Source of the DNA: Candidatus Neomicrothrix sp. UBA2110
GTDB lineage: Bacteria > Actinomycetota > Acidimicrobiia > Acidimicrobiales > Poriferisodalaceae
Direction: 5' to 3'
NCBI GenBank assembly: GCA_002331465.1
Contig: DCYM01000151.1
Location: forward strand, 1 to 10,322
DNA: 10,322 nucleotides
Part shown: in pieces, positions 1 to 6,074 of the stretch
How the letters are laid out: each line of letters begins with the position of its first letter
Position numbering within the stretch: position 1 is the stretch's first letter
Made by a program: the position numbers and the translations under genes
Notes under the pieces: model-generated
What the model was told of the DNA's origin: nothing
The model's input: the letters and a program-made list of their open reading frames with translations, nothing else
Database searches by the model: none

Positions 1-240
1 GGACTTCACAAAGATTTTTTATGGCAGGACTGGCAAGACGCGTTGGCTGGTTACGGCCTCGAAGATTGCCGCTGGACCCCTTGCTACGACTGCGGGGCCT
101 GCACTGAATATGGGATCGAACACGTGGTTGCGTCGCCCGCTCCTCCTAACGGAGGCAGCCAGGGCACCGGCCAGGACCTAGCAACTGGGCATCTAGTGCC
201 AGTTGAGCTCCGCCCAAGGGCGAGCATAGGACGTACATGA
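1..240 (+). CDS. TIGR03960-family B12-binding-domain radical SAM protein, C-terminal end (partial)
   Basis: The reading frame is open from base 1 and ends in TGA at 238-240, so only the last 79 codons are visible. The true start lies left of the window; the TTG at 43 is only an internal codon. The segment starts with residues like GLHKDFLWQDWQDALAGYGL and continues CRWTPCYDCGAC, then EYGIEHVVAS. This matches the characteristic C-terminus of the TIGR03960 radical SAM proteins, as I recall the family. Four cysteines are packed in the CxxxxCxxCxxC cluster. The SAM-cluster CxxxCxxC and B12 domains would lie upstream and are not seen. After the cluster comes a tail of about 40 residues rich in Pro, Gly and Ala with no recognisable fold. 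The substrate of this family is not established. The next gene encodes the partner protein usually found with it, which strongly supports the call. Confidence 0.82.
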   Translation, partial: GLHKDFLWQDWQDALAGYGLEDCRWTPCYDCGACTEYGIEHVVASPAPPNGGSQGTGQDLATGHLVPVELRPRASIGRT

Positions 241-270
241 TGTCGTGTGCCTCCGATGGTCAACGTGTCG

Positions 271-292
271 CTCCCACCCCAACGGGTGGGGG
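271..292 (+). promoter_or_regulatory. GC-rich hairpin covering the ribosome binding site of the TIGR03936 gene
   Basis: CCCACCC (273-279) pairs perfectly with GGGTGGG (284-290) around the four-base loop CAAC. A T-G pair (272/291) and a C-G pair (271/292) extend the stem to nine. The 3' arm contains most of the only good Shine-Dalgarno-like run (GGGGGA, 288-293) for the GTG start at 299. If folded, the RNA would hide that site, which would link translation of this gene to ribosomes finishing the upstream gene at 240. No T-run follows, so it does not look like an intrinsic terminator. The pairing is seen directly; the regulatory role is inference. Confidence 0.5.
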
Positions 293-298
293 ACGCCG

Positions 299-1045
299 GT
301 GCGACTGAGACTTAGATTTTCCAAAATTGGGAAGGTTCGCTTCGTAGGTCATCGCGATGTGGCCCGGATTATCGAACGGGCTTTACGACGTTGCGGTGTC
401 CCTGTTACCTACAGCCAAGGGTTCTCCCCCCGCGTACGTTTGAGTTTTGGTTTAGCCCTTCCGACTTGCTACGAGTCTGACGCCGAGTACCTAGACATAC
501 CCCTAGACCCCGAATCGATTGTCGACGGTGATGTTGTATGCACAGGGTGGGGCGAAGGAAATACCTATAGCACCGAACAGCTACGAACGACTCTGAACGA
601 AGCTTTGCCAAAAGGTTTTGAAGTCATGGCTCTTGTACTAGAGCCCAAAGGTGGCCCGTCGTTGCAAGAATCAGTTGTCAGCTGTACCTGGCGTTTCGAT
701 ATGCGGGGCGCTGAGACCGACTCCGTTGAAAAGGCCATCGCAGCTGCTCTGCAAAGCTCGACGATAGAAGCCGAACGAAAAAAGAAAAATGAGACGTTGC
801 GCGAAAATATTCGTGACGGCGTGTACGACCTTCGAATAGATGGCACATCAGAACTCGGTCCAATGGTTGTGGCTGAGCTCGCAGCAAAACCACGAGTCAT
901 ACGACCGAGCGAACTCGTAGAAATATTAGTGCCAGGTGCCGAACTTGGAGTCGCCAGGCGCACTCACCAATGGATCGAACGCGAGGGCGAGCGGTGTGAA
1001 CCGCTAACGCCAACAAACTCGCGAACAATTAAGGACCTTACATAA
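299..1045 (+). CDS. TIGR03936-family (DUF2344) radical SAM-associated protein
   Basis: This 248-residue protein has the family's hallmark N-terminus: VRLRLRFSKIGKVRFVGHRD, followed by VARIIERALRRCGVPVTYSQGFSPRVRLSFGLALP. The domain has no assigned reaction. It is found next to, or fused to, TIGR03960 radical SAM proteins, as here. I chose the GTG at 299 because it begins exactly at the conserved RLRFSK block and has a GGGGGA run five bases upstream. An in-frame GTG at 245 would add 18 residues (MCLRWSTCRSHPNGWGTP), but these look like translated spacer, and the nearest purine run is about 13 bases away. The C-terminal quarter is charged, with no membrane segment. The stop TAA shares one base with the next gene's ATG (TAATG), which implies translational coupling to the RNase gene. 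The family call is firm; the function is unknown. Confidence 0.85.
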   Translation: MRLRLRFSKIGKVRFVGHRDVARIIERALRRCGVPVTYSQGFSPRVRLSFGLALPTCYESDAEYLDIPLDPESIVDGDVVCTGWGEGNTYSTEQLRTTLNEALPKGFEVMALVLEPKGGPSLQESVVSCTWRFDMRGAETDSVEKAIAAALQSSTIEAERKKKNETLRENIRDGVYDLRIDGTSELGPMVVAELAAKPRVIRPSELVEILVPGAELGVARRTHQWIEREGERCEPLTPTNSRTIKDLT

Positions 1046-2943
1046 TGGACAACAACGAACCCGATAACGGGCCAACAGAACGAAATGACATGAGCACTAC
1101 AAGACGACGCAGAACTATCGGTGGCGAAGCGGGGTCCCAAGAGGACCCCAGTTTAAAAGACGGAGATGACCTCAAACCAACTGAGACCTCACCTCGGAGT
1201 CGAACTCGCACACTCGCAAATCAGCCATCATCTGAAAATAGATCGAAACCAGAGCGCCAACAACGAACTCGAGCACGGTCGTTAAAGAGCACGACTTCAG
1301 CGGATTCAACAGCTAAACGCCCCGAGCCCTCCGAATCTCCCACTGCTCAAAAACCGCGGGTTGGTGACACCCGAAGGCCGTCAGGCAACGGTGCGGAACC
1401 GCCAACGATGCGCGAATCGGAAGCAGCGAAACCGCCTCGAAAAAAACGTCGCCGAGGAGGGAAAGGGCGAGGGAAAAACCATGCGCACCCTCAACGGCAA
1501 CAAAAAGGTGAACGTGATACGACGCCTGTCGAAGCGATCATTGACGACACGCCTATCGCCCTCGACGAACACCAACTTGAACGACGTCGCGGGAAAGAAC
1601 GCAAAGGCCGACCAGTAGGCCGTTACCAAATGTTGGTGCACGTCCATGAAGGAGTTACCCATCTAGCGGTACTTGAGGGTCGGTCGCTCATCGAGCACTA
1701 CGTCAGCCGCCCAGCGGACGACGTAAGCGAAATTCATGGGAATATTTACTTAGGGCGAGTCCAAAACGTTTTACCCGGTATGGAGGCTGCCTTCGTTGAC
1801 ATTGGCACACCTAAAAATGCTGTCCTGTATCGGGGCGACGTCACCTACGACGTTGATGACATAGATGGCGACAAATCTCAAGCTCCGGCACCAAAGCCCA
1901 AGAAACCGAGGCCGCGTATCGGTCGCCGAAAAGACGAACCACGGATTGAAGATCTGTTGACCGCGCGTCAGAGCATTCTGTGTCAAGTAACCAAAAACCC
2001 GATTGCTCACAAAGGTGCGCGGCTTTCGACCGAAATTAGCCTTCCGGGACGTTTTGTGGTCCTGGTCCCAAATAGTGACACCTATGGCATCTCGAAGCGG
2101 CTCGGTGATAAAGAACGCCGGCGACTTCGTAGCATTCTCGACAAAGTGAAACCTGCCCAGCACGGTGTCATCGTTCGCACCGCAGCTCAAGACGTCACAG
2201 CAGAAGAAATTGAACGCGATGTTCGAAGGCTTTTGGATCAATGGGAAAAGGTAAGTGACCTTGCGGGCAAGGCCAAAGGCGCAACACTCCTGTTCCGCGA
2301 ACCTGAACTCGCGGTACGAGTCGTTCGAGAGGAATTCAATAGAGATTATCGCGGTGTGGTAATCGACGACCCAGCCCTGTTCCAGCAGGTGAAGGGCTAT
2401 ATGGAGACCATCGCTCCAGCCCTTGCCGATCGAATTGAATTCCATGACCCATCCAAAGAGTCGCTGTCCGTCTTCGAGCGATATCACGTCTCAGAACAGC
2501 TTCGGAAGGCCGTAGACCGAAAAGTTTGGCTGCCCTCGGGTGGTTCTCTTGTGATTGACCACACTGAGGCGCTCACCGTTATTGATGTCAACACTGGCAA
2601 GAACGTCGGTAAATCAAACCTCGAAGAAACGGTGTTCCGTAACAACCTTGAAGCTGCAGAAGAAATAGCTAAGCAATTACGACTGCGCGACATTGGCGGA
2701 ATCATCGTCATCGACTTCATAGACATGGAGATAAAGAAAAACCGTGATCAAGTGGTCCAAACTTTCGAAACAGCACTAGCTCGCGATAAGACACGAACTC
2801 AGGTATCTGGCGTTTCCGATCTCGGTCTCGTCGAGATGACTCGCCGACGAATCGGAGAGGGACTTTTAGAATCGGTGAGCAATACCTGTGAACATTGCGA
2901 AGGAAGAGGTCTCGAACTGCACCAGGCAGTTCTTAAGATGTAA
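1045..2943 (+). CDS. rne: Ribonuclease E/G with basic N-terminal extension
   Basis: This is an endoribonuclease that cuts single-stranded AU-rich RNA and takes part in mRNA decay and rRNA processing. The protein has 632 residues. Residues 1-192 are disordered and rich in Arg, Lys, Pro and Ser, with a strongly basic patch RKKRRRGGKGRGK at 132-144. The catalytic core starts near residue 193 (RYQMLVHVHEG) with the S1 region, including IYLGRVQNVLPGMEAAFVDIG. A Pro/Lys-rich insert at about 269-299 interrupts the core before EDLLTARQ. The metal-binding aspartates of the DNase I-like domain are visible as D514 (VIDVNTGKN) and D557 (IIVIDFIDME), spaced 43 residues apart as in E. coli RNase E (D303/D346). 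The zinc-link cysteines are C615 and C618 (CEHCEGRG). The protein ends 14 residues after C618, so no C-terminal degradosome scaffold is present. AAGGA at 1031-1035 sits nine bases before the ATG, and the start overlaps the previous stop. The choice between rne and rng as a symbol is a convention here. Confidence 0.93.
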   Translation: MDNNEPDNGPTERNDMSTTRRRRTIGGEAGSQEDPSLKDGDDLKPTETSPRSRTRTLANQPSSENRSKPERQQRTRARSLKSTTSADSTAKRPEPSESPTAQKPRVGDTRRPSGNGAEPPTMRESEAAKPPRKKRRRGGKGRGKNHAHPQRQQKGERDTTPVEAIIDDTPIALDEHQLERRRGKERKGRPVGRYQMLVHVHEGVTHLAVLEGRSLIEHYVSRPADDVSEIHGNIYLGRVQNVLPGMEAAFVDIGTPKNAVLYRGDVTYDVDDIDGDKSQAPAPKPKKPRPRIGRRKDEPRIEDLLTARQSILCQVTKNPIAHKGARLSTEISLPGRFVVLVPNSDTYGISKRLGDKERRRLRSILDKVKPAQHGVIVRTAAQDVTAEEIERDVRRLLDQWEKVSDLAGKAKGATLLFREPELAVRVVREEFNRDYRGVVIDDPALFQQVKGYMETIAPALADRIEFHDPSKESLSVFERYHVSEQLRKAVDRKVWLPSGGSLVIDHTEALTVIDVNTGKNVGKSNLEETVFRNNLEAAEEIAKQLRLRDIGGIIVIDFIDMEIKKNRDQVVQTFETALARDKTRTQVSGVSDLGLVEMTRRRIGEGLLESVSNTCEHCEGRGLELHQAVLKM

Positions 2944-2983
2944 ACCAAACGGTTGGCTAGGTTGGGTCACTCACCACATCCGG

Positions 2984-2989
2984 TAGCAT
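2984..2989 (+). promoter_or_regulatory. Possible -10 element (TAGCAT) ahead of rplU
   Basis: The rne-rplU gap (2944-2999) has no strong Shine-Dalgarno site. It holds TAGCAT, which fits the TANNNT -10 pattern of actinobacteria, with TTGGGT at 2962-2967 as a poor -35 at 16-base spacing. Transcription would start close to the ATG at 3000. A six-base match this loose is expected by chance fairly often, so this is only a candidate. The gap could equally be internal to a longer operon transcript. Confidence 0.22.
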
Positions 2990-2999
2990 GAAAAGCCTT

Positions 3000-3311
3000 A
3001 TGTACGCAGTTATCGCCACGGGCGGCAAGCAAGAAAAAGTTGAGACCGGGCAAGTTCTTAATGTGGAGTTGCTCAAGGCTGACGAAGGTTCAGAGGTAAT
3101 GTTCGACCCCATACTGTTGGTGGACGATGGCGCGGTGATGGCAACCGCTGACGAGCTATCAGGGTCTACTGTTACTGCCCGCGTCGTTGGAGAGATCAAA
3201 GGCGAAAAAATTCGCGGTTTCATCTATAAAAACAAAACCAACAATCACCGCCGATGGGGACACCGACAGCGCTACACGACCATCGAAATTACGAACATCG
3301 CGAGAGGCTGA
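3000..3311 (+). CDS. rplU: 50S ribosomal protein L21
   Basis: L21 is a 23S rRNA-binding protein of the large subunit. The 103-residue product starts MYAVIATGGKQEKVETGQVL, the near-invariant L21 opening, and ends with the basic RNA-binding signature KTNNHRRWGHRQRYTTIEITNI. Its length is normal for the family (about 100-105). The central part (VMFDPILLVDDG, ATADELSGSTVTARVVGEIKGEKI) fits the beta-barrel region. I chose the ATG at 3000 because L21 proteins nearly always begin at MYAV. An in-frame ATG at 2988 would add MKSL, and neither start has a convincing ribosome binding site. One base separates its stop from the rpmA ATG, and the rpmA ribosome binding site lies inside its last codons. This is the standard rplU-rpmA-obgE order. 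Confidence 0.95.
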   Translation: MYAVIATGGKQEKVETGQVLNVELLKADEGSEVMFDPILLVDDGAVMATADELSGSTVTARVVGEIKGEKIRGFIYKNKTNNHRRWGHRQRYTTIEITNIARG

Positions 3312-3312
3312 C

Positions 3313-3564
3313 ATGTCGAAGACCAAAGGTGGAGGCTCAACTAGGAACGGTCGCGATTCCAACTCGCAGCGCCTTGGTGTGAAAGTTTTCGCAGGTCAAG
3401 TCGTCAGCGCTGGTGGCATCATTATCCGCCAACGGGGAACCAAGTTTCACCCGGGCCGTAATGTAGGAATAGGGAAAGACCACACCCTTTTCGCCACGTG
3501 TGATGGTTTCGTGAAATTTGGGTATCGCAAGGGTCGCAAACTCATCGACGTCGTAACCAGCTGA
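3313..3564 (+). CDS. rpmA: 50S ribosomal protein L27
   Basis: L27 reaches towards the peptidyl transferase centre with its flexible N-terminus. The product has 83 residues, close to the usual 84-90. It shows the family core GGGSTRNGRDSNSQRLGVK and IIIRQRGTKFHPGRNVGIG, then DHTLFATCDGFVKF. The N-terminus reads MSKTKGGGS, where most L27 proteins have MAHKKGGGS; there is no cleavable Firmicutes-type leader. The ATG at 3313 is set by homology and by GAGAGG at 3302-3307, five bases upstream and inside the end of rplU, so the two genes are translationally coupled. The reading frame stays open further left to 3187, but that part is the rplU gene read in another frame. Confidence 0.95.
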   Translation: MSKTKGGGSTRNGRDSNSQRLGVKVFAGQVVSAGGIIIRQRGTKFHPGRNVGIGKDHTLFATCDGFVKFGYRKGRKLIDVVTS

Positions 3565-3598
3565 CTCCCACCTGCCTGGGTTGGTCTCTGACGGCTAC

Positions 3599-3621
3599 AT
3601 AAGTTCGTCAAGAAGACTTAT
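3599..3621 (+). repeat. Inverted repeat in the rpmA-obgE spacer
   Basis: The 101-base spacer 3565-3665 contains ATAAGT (3599-3604) and its exact reverse complement ACTTAT (3616-3621), separated by 11 bases. An alternative fold pairs ATAAG plus TTC with GAA plus CTTAT across a two-base bulge, with loop GTCAA. It is AT-rich against a GC-rich background and is not followed by a T-run. It could be an operator-like site, a weak RNA hairpin or chance. The rest of the spacer holds the candidate obgE promoter and nothing else I can identify. Confidence 0.3.
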
Positions 3622-3651
3622 ATCTGTTCGAGCCAACGCGCTCCCTGCCCC

Positions 3652-3657
3652 TATCCT
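3652..3657 (+). promoter_or_regulatory. Candidate -10 element (TATCCT) for leaderless obgE mRNA
   Basis: TATCCT lies eight bases before the obgE ATG at 3666, the distance expected if transcription starts at the ATG itself. The bases between it and the ATG are pyrimidine-rich (CAATCTCC), and no Shine-Dalgarno sequence exists anywhere in the 30 bases upstream. That makes leaderless initiation more likely than an ordinary 5' UTR. The best -35 I can find, TTCGAG at 3627-3632, is poor and spaced 19 bases. Leaderless transcripts with TANNNT promoters are common in actinobacteria; the assignment here is inference. Confidence 0.4.
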
Positions 3658-3665
3658 CAATCTCC

Positions 3666-4901
3666 ATGACGGGTTTCGTCGATGAGTGCAACCTTCACGC
3701 GAAAGGTGGAGACGGAGGCGCAGGCTGTGTGTCTTTCCGTCGTGAAGCTCATGTCGCGCGCGGAGGCCCAGATGGTGGAGACGGAGGAACAGGCGGAGAT
3801 GTCTGGGTAGTCGCCGACCGCAACGTCTCCTCGCTTCTGGCCTTTCAGGATTTCCCTTTCCGTCGCGGCGACGACGGCACCCACGGCCAAGGGAAAAAGA
3901 AACATGGGAAAAACGGTGAAGATCTAGTGGTGAAGGTCCCTGAGGGAACCATCGTCCGCGACTTTGACGGCGAAATTTTGGCTGATCTTGTGGGTGCAGG
4001 CGACCGCTGGTTAGCCGCTGCTGGAGGTCGAGGCGGTCGCGGTAATTCCAGATTCCTTTCGAACAAACGAAGAGCACCCGCCTTCGCTGAACAGGCAGAA
4101 ATCGGAGAAGAACGGTGGCTCCGGTTAGAGCTCAAGCTGATGGCGGACGTGGCGCTTGTCGGGTTCCCGAACGCCGGAAAGAGCACCCTAATTTCGAGAG
4201 TGTCAGCGGCCAAACCCAAGGTCGCTTCTTATCCCTTTACCACTCTCTCCCCACATTTAGGGGTAGTACGACTCGATAGTGACTTCGAAATGGTGATAGC
4301 TGACATTCCCGGCTTGATCGAGGGCGCAGCGACAGGAAAAGGATTAGGTCATCAGTTTTTACGCCACGTTGACCGTGCCAGAGTGCTACTCATACTCGTT
4401 GACCTCGCTGAGGTGGAAGGTCGAACCCCAGAAACGCAAGAAGAAATTCTGATACGAGAACTCACCGAGTACGACGCGAACCTGTCGAATCGCCCTCGCA
4501 TGGTCGTTGGAACCAAGTCAGACGTCGCGAGCCTCGCCTGGTCAGGCTCAACTATCTCGTCTGTCACCGGGCAAGGAGTCGACGCACTCATTGGGCAGCT
4601 CCGCCAACTTGTCGAAAAAGCGCGAACGAGTGATGACCAACCCACGCAATATGTTGTTCACCGGCCGGCTCTTGAAGGAATCGAAGTAGTTCGACACGAC
4701 AACGGAAGCTTCGAAGTTCTCGGTAGACAGGCCCTAAGAGCTGTAGCTCTTTCGGATCTCACCAACGTTGACGCAATGAGCCACGCTCAAGAGCGTCTCA
4801 CCCAACTACGTGTTCCCCGAGCGTTGGCTCGAGCGGGCGCAGTAGAAGGAGATGTCGTCATTATCGGAACGTTCCAATTCGAATACGAGCCCGACGGTTA
4901 A
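3666..4901 (+). CDS. obgE: Obg-family GTPase (50S assembly / stress GTPase)
   Basis: Obg binds the large ribosomal subunit and acts in its late assembly and in growth and stress control. The 411-residue protein has all three domains. The glycine-rich Obg fold occupies about residues 1-158 (FVDECNLHAKGGDGGAG, GGPDGGDGGTGGDVW). The G domain spans about 159-325, with the P-loop GFPNAGKST at 166-174, switch I YPFTTLSPHLG, and DIPG at 213-216. A C-terminal OCT domain (FEVLGRQALRAVALSDL to VVIIGTFQFEYEP) is also present and is typical of Gram-positive and actinobacterial Obg. The G4 motif reads TKSD (283-286), not the usual NKxD, and G5 reads ISSVTGQGV. The ATG at 3666 matches the usual MxxFVDE start but has no ribosome binding site. 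Its position after rplU-rpmA is the classic arrangement. The proB start follows 28 bases after its stop. Confidence 0.96.
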   Translation: MTGFVDECNLHAKGGDGGAGCVSFRREAHVARGGPDGGDGGTGGDVWVVADRNVSSLLAFQDFPFRRGDDGTHGQGKKKHGKNGEDLVVKVPEGTIVRDFDGEILADLVGAGDRWLAAAGGRGGRGNSRFLSNKRRAPAFAEQAEIGEERWLRLELKLMADVALVGFPNAGKSTLISRVSAAKPKVASYPFTTLSPHLGVVRLDSDFEMVIADIPGLIEGAATGKGLGHQFLRHVDRARVLLILVDLAEVEGRTPETQEEILIRELTEYDANLSNRPRMVVGTKSDVASLAWSGSTISSVTGQGVDALIGQLRQLVEKARTSDDQPTQYVVHRPALEGIEVVRHDNGSFEVLGRQALRAVALSDLTNVDAMSHAQERLTQLRVPRALARAGAVEGDVVIIGTFQFEYEPDG

Positions 4902-4917
4902 CTGGTGGAATAGGGCT

Positions 4918-4924
4918 AGGAAGG
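4918..4924 (+). promoter_or_regulatory. Ribosome binding site that fixes the proB start
   Basis: AGGAAGG is followed by a five-base spacer and the ATG at 4930. The frame is open upstream into obgE (to 4852), so the start needs a decision. This strong site and the conserved RVIVKIGTSSLT opening both point to 4930. Confidence 0.75.
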
Positions 4925-4929
4925 TACAC

Positions 4930-6021
4930 ATGCGCGTTATCGTCAAGATTGGGACATCATCGCTGACCACGGAAAGCGGCGAAGTTAAATTATCCTCACT
5001 CTCCAAACTGGTGAATGAGGTCGTTGACGCGCGTCACGCAGGCCACGAAGTCGTCGTCGTGACCTCAGGCGCAATCACTGCCGGTGTTCAACGGCTCGGC
5101 ATAGAGCGACCCGACGAGCCTGAACTCTTACAAGCGATTTCCGCTGTAGGCCAAATCGACCTTATGCGCGCCTACGGCGACTCTTTCAATTCTCACGGAG
5201 TTGCGACCGGTCAGGTGCTCCTAGCACCGCATGATTTTCGAGACCGCAATCAGTACCTGCATGCAAAAACCACTTTCGAGCATTTGTTGAATCTGAACGT
5301 TGTGCCGGTGGTGAATGAAAACGATGCCGTTGCTGATGACGCGATCAGATACGGAGACAACGATCGAATCGCTGCCTTAGTAGCTAATTTGTTGCGGGCG
5401 GACTTGTTAGTGCTGCTTACCGACACGCCCGGCGTACTTACTGCCGATCCTCGAGCCCAACCTAATGCGACCCTCATTGAGGAAATCGCCGCAACTGACC
5501 AATCTATTGAAGACGTCGCAGGAAATGCCGGTGTTCGAGGGAGCGGCGGTATGGCATCGAAACTCGCGGCGGCGAAGATGGCGTCTTGGAGTGGTGTCAG
5601 GACAGTGATCGCCGCCGCTGATCGACAAGACGTCCTGGCGGACGCAATTTCGGCGGTTCCAGGAATCGGAACTTCAGTCCCTGCACGAGATGCCCACGTA
5701 GCTGCGAGAAAGTTGTGGATCGGATTTGCCGTCTCATCACATGGTCAAATAGTCGTAGACGACGGAGCGGCGAAAGCCCTCTCAAGCGATGGTGGGTCCC
5801 TATTGATCGCTGGAATCGTCGGAGTTGAAGGTGGCTTCGGGCCTGGAGATGCAGTCGAAATTGTTGATTGCTCTGGGACAACGTTCGCCAAAGGGCTGAT
5901 TTCTTTAGATAGCGACGTTGTCGACCAATGGAAAGGAAGTCGAACAGAAGACCTTCCCTCGGCTATGTCACCCGTAGCGGTCCACAGAGACGACCTAGTT
6001 GTACTTAATTCGCCAGAGTGA
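4930..6021 (+). CDS. proB: Glutamate 5-kinase
   Basis: This enzyme phosphorylates L-glutamate to gamma-glutamyl phosphate using ATP, the first and normally proline-inhibited step of proline synthesis. The product is 363 residues, against 367 in E. coli. The amino acid kinase domain (about 1-255) shows K6 in RVIVKIGTSSLT, the VVVTSGAI strand, the substrate loop VVNENDAV (N129-E130-N131-D132), LLTDTPGVLTADPR and GSGGMASKLAAAKMA with K211. The remaining residues, about 275-363, form a PUA domain (LWIGFAVSSHGQIVVDDGAAKAL, then GGSLLIAGIVGVEGGFGPGD). So this is the full-length AAK-PUA type and not the short PUA-less form. proA follows after 53 bases, giving the usual proBA pair. The end of the protein (DDLVVLNSPE) is normal. 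Confidence 0.96.
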   Translation: MRVIVKIGTSSLTTESGEVKLSSLSKLVNEVVDARHAGHEVVVVTSGAITAGVQRLGIERPDEPELLQAISAVGQIDLMRAYGDSFNSHGVATGQVLLAPHDFRDRNQYLHAKTTFEHLLNLNVVPVVNENDAVADDAIRYGDNDRIAALVANLLRADLLVLLTDTPGVLTADPRAQPNATLIEEIAATDQSIEDVAGNAGVRGSGGMASKLAAAKMASWSGVRTVIAAADRQDVLADAISAVPGIGTSVPARDAHVAARKLWIGFAVSSHGQIVVDDGAAKALSSDGGSLLIAGIVGVEGGFGPGDAVEIVDCSGTTFAKGLISLDSDVVDQWKGSRTEDLPSAMSPVAVHRDDLVVLNSPE

Positions 6022-6062
6022 CAGAGGAGCACCAGGAACGGGGCTATTGGCAGATAGGGCGA

Positions 6063-6068
6063 TAGTCT
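6063..6068 (+). promoter_or_regulatory. Possible -10 element (TAGTCT) before proA
   Basis: TAGTCT fits TANNNT and ends six bases before the GTG at 6075, as in leaderless actinobacterial transcripts. GCAGA (6050-6054) and TCTGC (6066-6070) also form a five-base inverted repeat across it. No recognisable -35 lies at the right distance, and no Shine-Dalgarno site precedes either possible proA start. The rest of the 53-base proB-proA gap shows nothing else clear. Confidence 0.28.
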
Positions 6069-6074
6069 GCGGAA

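Noticed and set aside
565..963. 132-codon minus-strand open frame within the TIGR03936 gene
   Set aside because: It is a Ser/Arg-rich shadow translation with no ribosome binding site or family resemblance, and the plus-strand frame is a clear conserved domain.
1771..2487. 238-codon open frame on the minus strand
   Set aside because: It lies wholly inside the RNase E/G gene, whose catalytic motifs are intact on the plus strand. The translated minus-strand protein has no recognisable motif and is a shadow.
2945..2956. CCAA...TTGG hairpin after the RNase gene
   Set aside because: It is a four-pair stem with several alternative pairings and no T-run; there is no support for a terminator or regulatory element.
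3187..3312. N-terminal extension of rpmA into rplU
   Set aside because: L27 begins at MSKTKGGGS (3313) with its own ribosome binding site. The upstream residues are a frame-shifted reading of rplU.
3568..3583. CCCA...TGGG hairpin after rpmA as a terminator
   Set aside because: It has only four pairs and no T-run after it, too weak to call an intrinsic terminator.
3595..4077. 160-codon minus-strand open frame over the obgE start
   Set aside because: The His/Arg/Leu-rich translation is typical of reading the Gly-rich Obg domain backwards. The plus-strand Obg fold is unmistakable.
4852..4929. N-terminal extension of proB into obgE
   Set aside because: The frame is open, but the extra residues are obgE sequence in another frame. 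The strong ribosome binding site and the conserved kinase start favour 4930.
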